DNA of 44,701 nt from Calditrichota bacterium (lineage in GTDB: Bacteria; Electryoneota; B3-LCP). The stretch spans positions 1 to 44,701 of the forward strand of contig JAGVQJ010000061.1 in NCBI GenBank assembly GCA_020051775.1. The letters are read 5' to 3'. Below the pieces are notes generated by a model. That model made no database searches. It worked only from the letters and a program-made list of their open reading frames with translations, and was not told the DNA's origin. Below, piece by piece: positions 42,861 through 44,701 of this stretch. Made by a program: the position numbers and the translations under genes. Position 1 is the stretch's first letter. Every line of letters starts with the position of its first letter.

Positions 42861-44701
42861 ATGAGTGAGCCGGTGAGATACCATTTGATATCAAGGATTC
42901 AGGAAGCCGCCAAGAGTCCCCCGTTACGGACCGGTTTCCCAATCCCGACAGCGGCAGTCTGGTGTGCTGTTTTCCTGCTGGCTTGTGCTCTTTCCGCAAA
43001 CGCCGGCCGACCTAGGGAAGCGCTACCCGCTGATCTGATGGAGCAATGGCAGATGATCAAAACCGACAGCCCGGATACCGGCATGGTCGCCGGTCTCATG
43101 GAAGAGGGCGAAAGGATCATTCTGCGTTTGGAGGAGTTGAACGACCTGCGCCGCGATCCCCAAAATCCACCCGGTGAAGGATTGAATCAGCGCATTGATC
43201 TCCTACAAGATCGTTTTAAAGAATTGCTGCGCAAAATCGAGCTGGCCCGCGTGTCGCACTTGCCCGACAGCGAATTGGGAGCGTTACGGACTCGTTATGA
43301 ACAGGAACGAGTTCGGTTGCAAACCGAGACCCGTGCCTTGGAAGACACGATCATTGCTCGCGGCGAGAATTTTTTAGCGACTTATAAAGAGAACGTCAAC
43401 TTCACACACTATATCAGCAAACAGGAAATGATAGTGGATTTCCTTTATCGTTTGGCCGAAATTTACTATCAACGAGGCGAAGATCAGTTCTTCTCCAGCA
43501 ATGATGTATCCGCTTTCAAACCCGCCCTGGAAAAATATCAGCGCATCATAGATGAATTTCCGGCTTCGGAGTATGTGGATGACGCGCTGTACAATATCGC
43601 TTATGTAAAAATTAGTTCTCAGACCCCTGATGATCAGCAAGAGGCCCTGAAGTTATACCGCACTCTGATTGAGAAATACGCGGGATCGCCCTTCGTTCCG
43701 GAAGCCTACTGGCGCGTGGGCGAATATTACTTCTATCAGGATCCTCCGCGGATGGACGATGCCTGGCCGTGTTATCAGGCGTTGACAGGCTATCCCGATA
43801 CGCATTGGTATGCGCGGGGTTTGTACAAAATGGGGTGGTGCCGGTTTCGGCAATCAGATTATACCGGGGCGGTGGAATATTTCACTCAAACCGTGGAAGC
43901 CAGCTTGGACAGCGCCTCCGGTCAGGATATGATCTATACGAGTATGCTGGACGAAGCGCTGGAGTACATCAGCGTCTGTTTCGCTCAGGATCCGTCGGAA
44001 TGGAGCGGAGCGGGCGTAGCGAGCGCCGTAGCCTTTGTGCAGACTGATTCTTTAGGGCAGGGACACCGCCGCAGTTATGGCGGGCAAATTCTGGAGTATT
44101 TGGGGGACATTTACAAACTTCAGATCGGTAAGTATGTTCAGGCCAATGAGGCTTACCAAGCTTATCTGGCATTATATCCCCTATCGCCGAAAGCTCCATT
44201 GATTCGGGAGAAGGTGGTAAACACCTACGCCGTCAATCTGCGTGACTTCAGCAGAGCCTACCAGGAAAAGGATTCGCTCTACCAGCTATATCGAGCGGGC
44301 ACGGAGTGGGCCCAGGCGAATCCTGAGGCGCTGGTGCGGGCTGAGACCGATTCCATTGTGGAAAAATATTATTTCCAGAATATTGGTGAAACCATTGGGC
44401 GCTCCCTGAAGCAGGATCCAGGATCTTCAGCGTCTGACTCCGAATCCCAATTGCAGCAGTCCGTGCAGTTATCCCGCAACTACCTGGAAACTTTCCCCAC
44501 AGGGCCTAATGCCTATATCGTGAATTTCAATCTCGCCGTCTTGCTGGAAAATCACCTCGGCGATGACGAGGGAGCCTACGAAGAGTTCATGAAGGTGTCG
44601 CGCGACTATGCCGACGACAGCCATCGCAAAGAGTCGGCGGTGAATGCGGCCATCATCGCTCAGAAAATGATCAATGAATCACGAACTGGAACGGCAGCGC
44701 C
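42861..44701 (+). CDS. Exported TPR-repeat protein, 3' end beyond window (partial)
   Basis: An open frame of 613 codons from ATG 42861 to the window end, with no stop. An N-terminal hydrophobic segment (AVWCAVFLLACALSANAG, about residues 33-50) marks export. A coiled-coil part (about 85-160) is followed by TPR or Sel1-like units such as FKPALEKYQRIIDEFPASEY, EALKLYRTLIEKYAGSPFVP and YKMGWCRFRQSDYTGAVEYF, the YbgF/BamD style. It could take part in an outer-membrane assembly or surface complex, but nothing in the sequence fixes this. It is cotranscribed with the TPR gene before it. Confidence 0.82.
   Translation, partial: MSEPVRYHLISRIQEAAKSPPLRTGFPIPTAAVWCAVFLLACALSANAGRPREALPADLMEQWQMIKTDSPDTGMVAGLMEEGERIILRLEELNDLRRDPQNPPGEGLNQRIDLLQDRFKELLRKIELARVSHLPDSELGALRTRYEQERVRLQTETRALEDTIIARGENFLATYKENVNFTHYISKQEMIVDFLYRLAEIYYQRGEDQFFSSNDVSAFKPALEKYQRIIDEFPASEYVDDALYNIAYVKISSQTPDDQQEALKLYRTLIEKYAGSPFVPEAYWRVGEYYFYQDPPRMDDAWPCYQALTGYPDTHWYARGLYKMGWCRFRQSDYTGAVEYFTQTVEASLDSASGQDMIYTSMLDEALEYISVCFAQDPSEWSGAGVASAVAFVQTDSLGQGHRRSYGGQILEYLGDIYKLQIGKYVQANEAYQAYLALYPLSPKAPLIREKVVNTYAVNLRDFSRAYQEKDSLYQLYRAGTEWAQANPEALVRAETDSIVEKYYFQNIGETIGRSLKQDPGSSASDSESQLQQSVQLSRNYLETFPTGPNAYIVNFNLAVLLENHLGDDEGAYEEFMKVSRDYADDSHRKESAVNAAIIAQKMINESRTGTAA

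Overview
The window reads as a chromosome fragment of an uncultured bacterium of the FCB superphylum. Four large secreted proteins end in the PNPFNP...FlgD-like C-terminal sorting domain typical of type IX secretion cargo. One of them is a gingipain-type (C25) peptidase, and the ribosomal genes follow the classic bacterial S10-spc-alpha order. I cannot name the phylum; a KSB1-, Zixibacteria- or Marinimicrobia-like lineage would fit, but that is inference.

Positions 1-16424 hold one long forward translation cluster. It starts with the end of tuf and runs rpsJ-rplCDWB-rpsS-rplV-rpsC-rplP-rpmC-rpsQ-rplNXE-rpsNH-rplFR-rpsE-rpmD-rplO-secY-adk-map-infA-rpmJ-rpsMKD-rpoA-rplQ, and it closes at a strong hairpin terminator. 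Several genes overlap by a few bases. Most wider gaps carry short GC-rich palindromes, one family of which (GTCGGGG...CCCCGAC) recurs just upstream of start codons. rplE has an unusual basic N-terminal extension of about 97 residues, and rplQ has a basic tail.

Positions 16425-19947 hold a leftward HD-GYP phosphodiesterase with a good promoter, and a rightward lepA with its own terminator.

Positions 19948-31397 are a mutagenesis and surface-protein region, all leftward: a DnaE2/ImuC-type error-prone polymerase, two tandem seven-repeat beta-propeller proteins with sorting domains, an LtaS-like membrane sulfatase and a catalytically dead ImuB-like Y-family protein. The dnaE2 and imuB genes lie 7 kb apart but share almost the same promoter with a probable operator, which suggests a split SOS-type mutasome. 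No ImuA gene is in the window.

The most striking object is the dnaE2 gene. It is riddled with at least six kinds of palindromic or intergenic-type repeats inserted in frame at three sites (two in the PHP domain, one between the helix-hairpin-helix and OB domains). They add about 330 residues without breaking the reading frame, and two of the families occur twice in the same orientation and frame. This resembles the palindromic elements in genes of Rickettsia but involves several unrelated repeat families in one gene.

Positions 31398-44701 hold a KimA-like APC transporter, a leftward NtrC-type sigma-54 activator, an AT-rich intergenic stretch, a secreted protein with 17 regularly spaced Thr-Cys pairs, the C25 peptidase behind a terminator, a possible 50-residue membrane peptide, and two exported TPR proteins. 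The last of these is cut by the window end.
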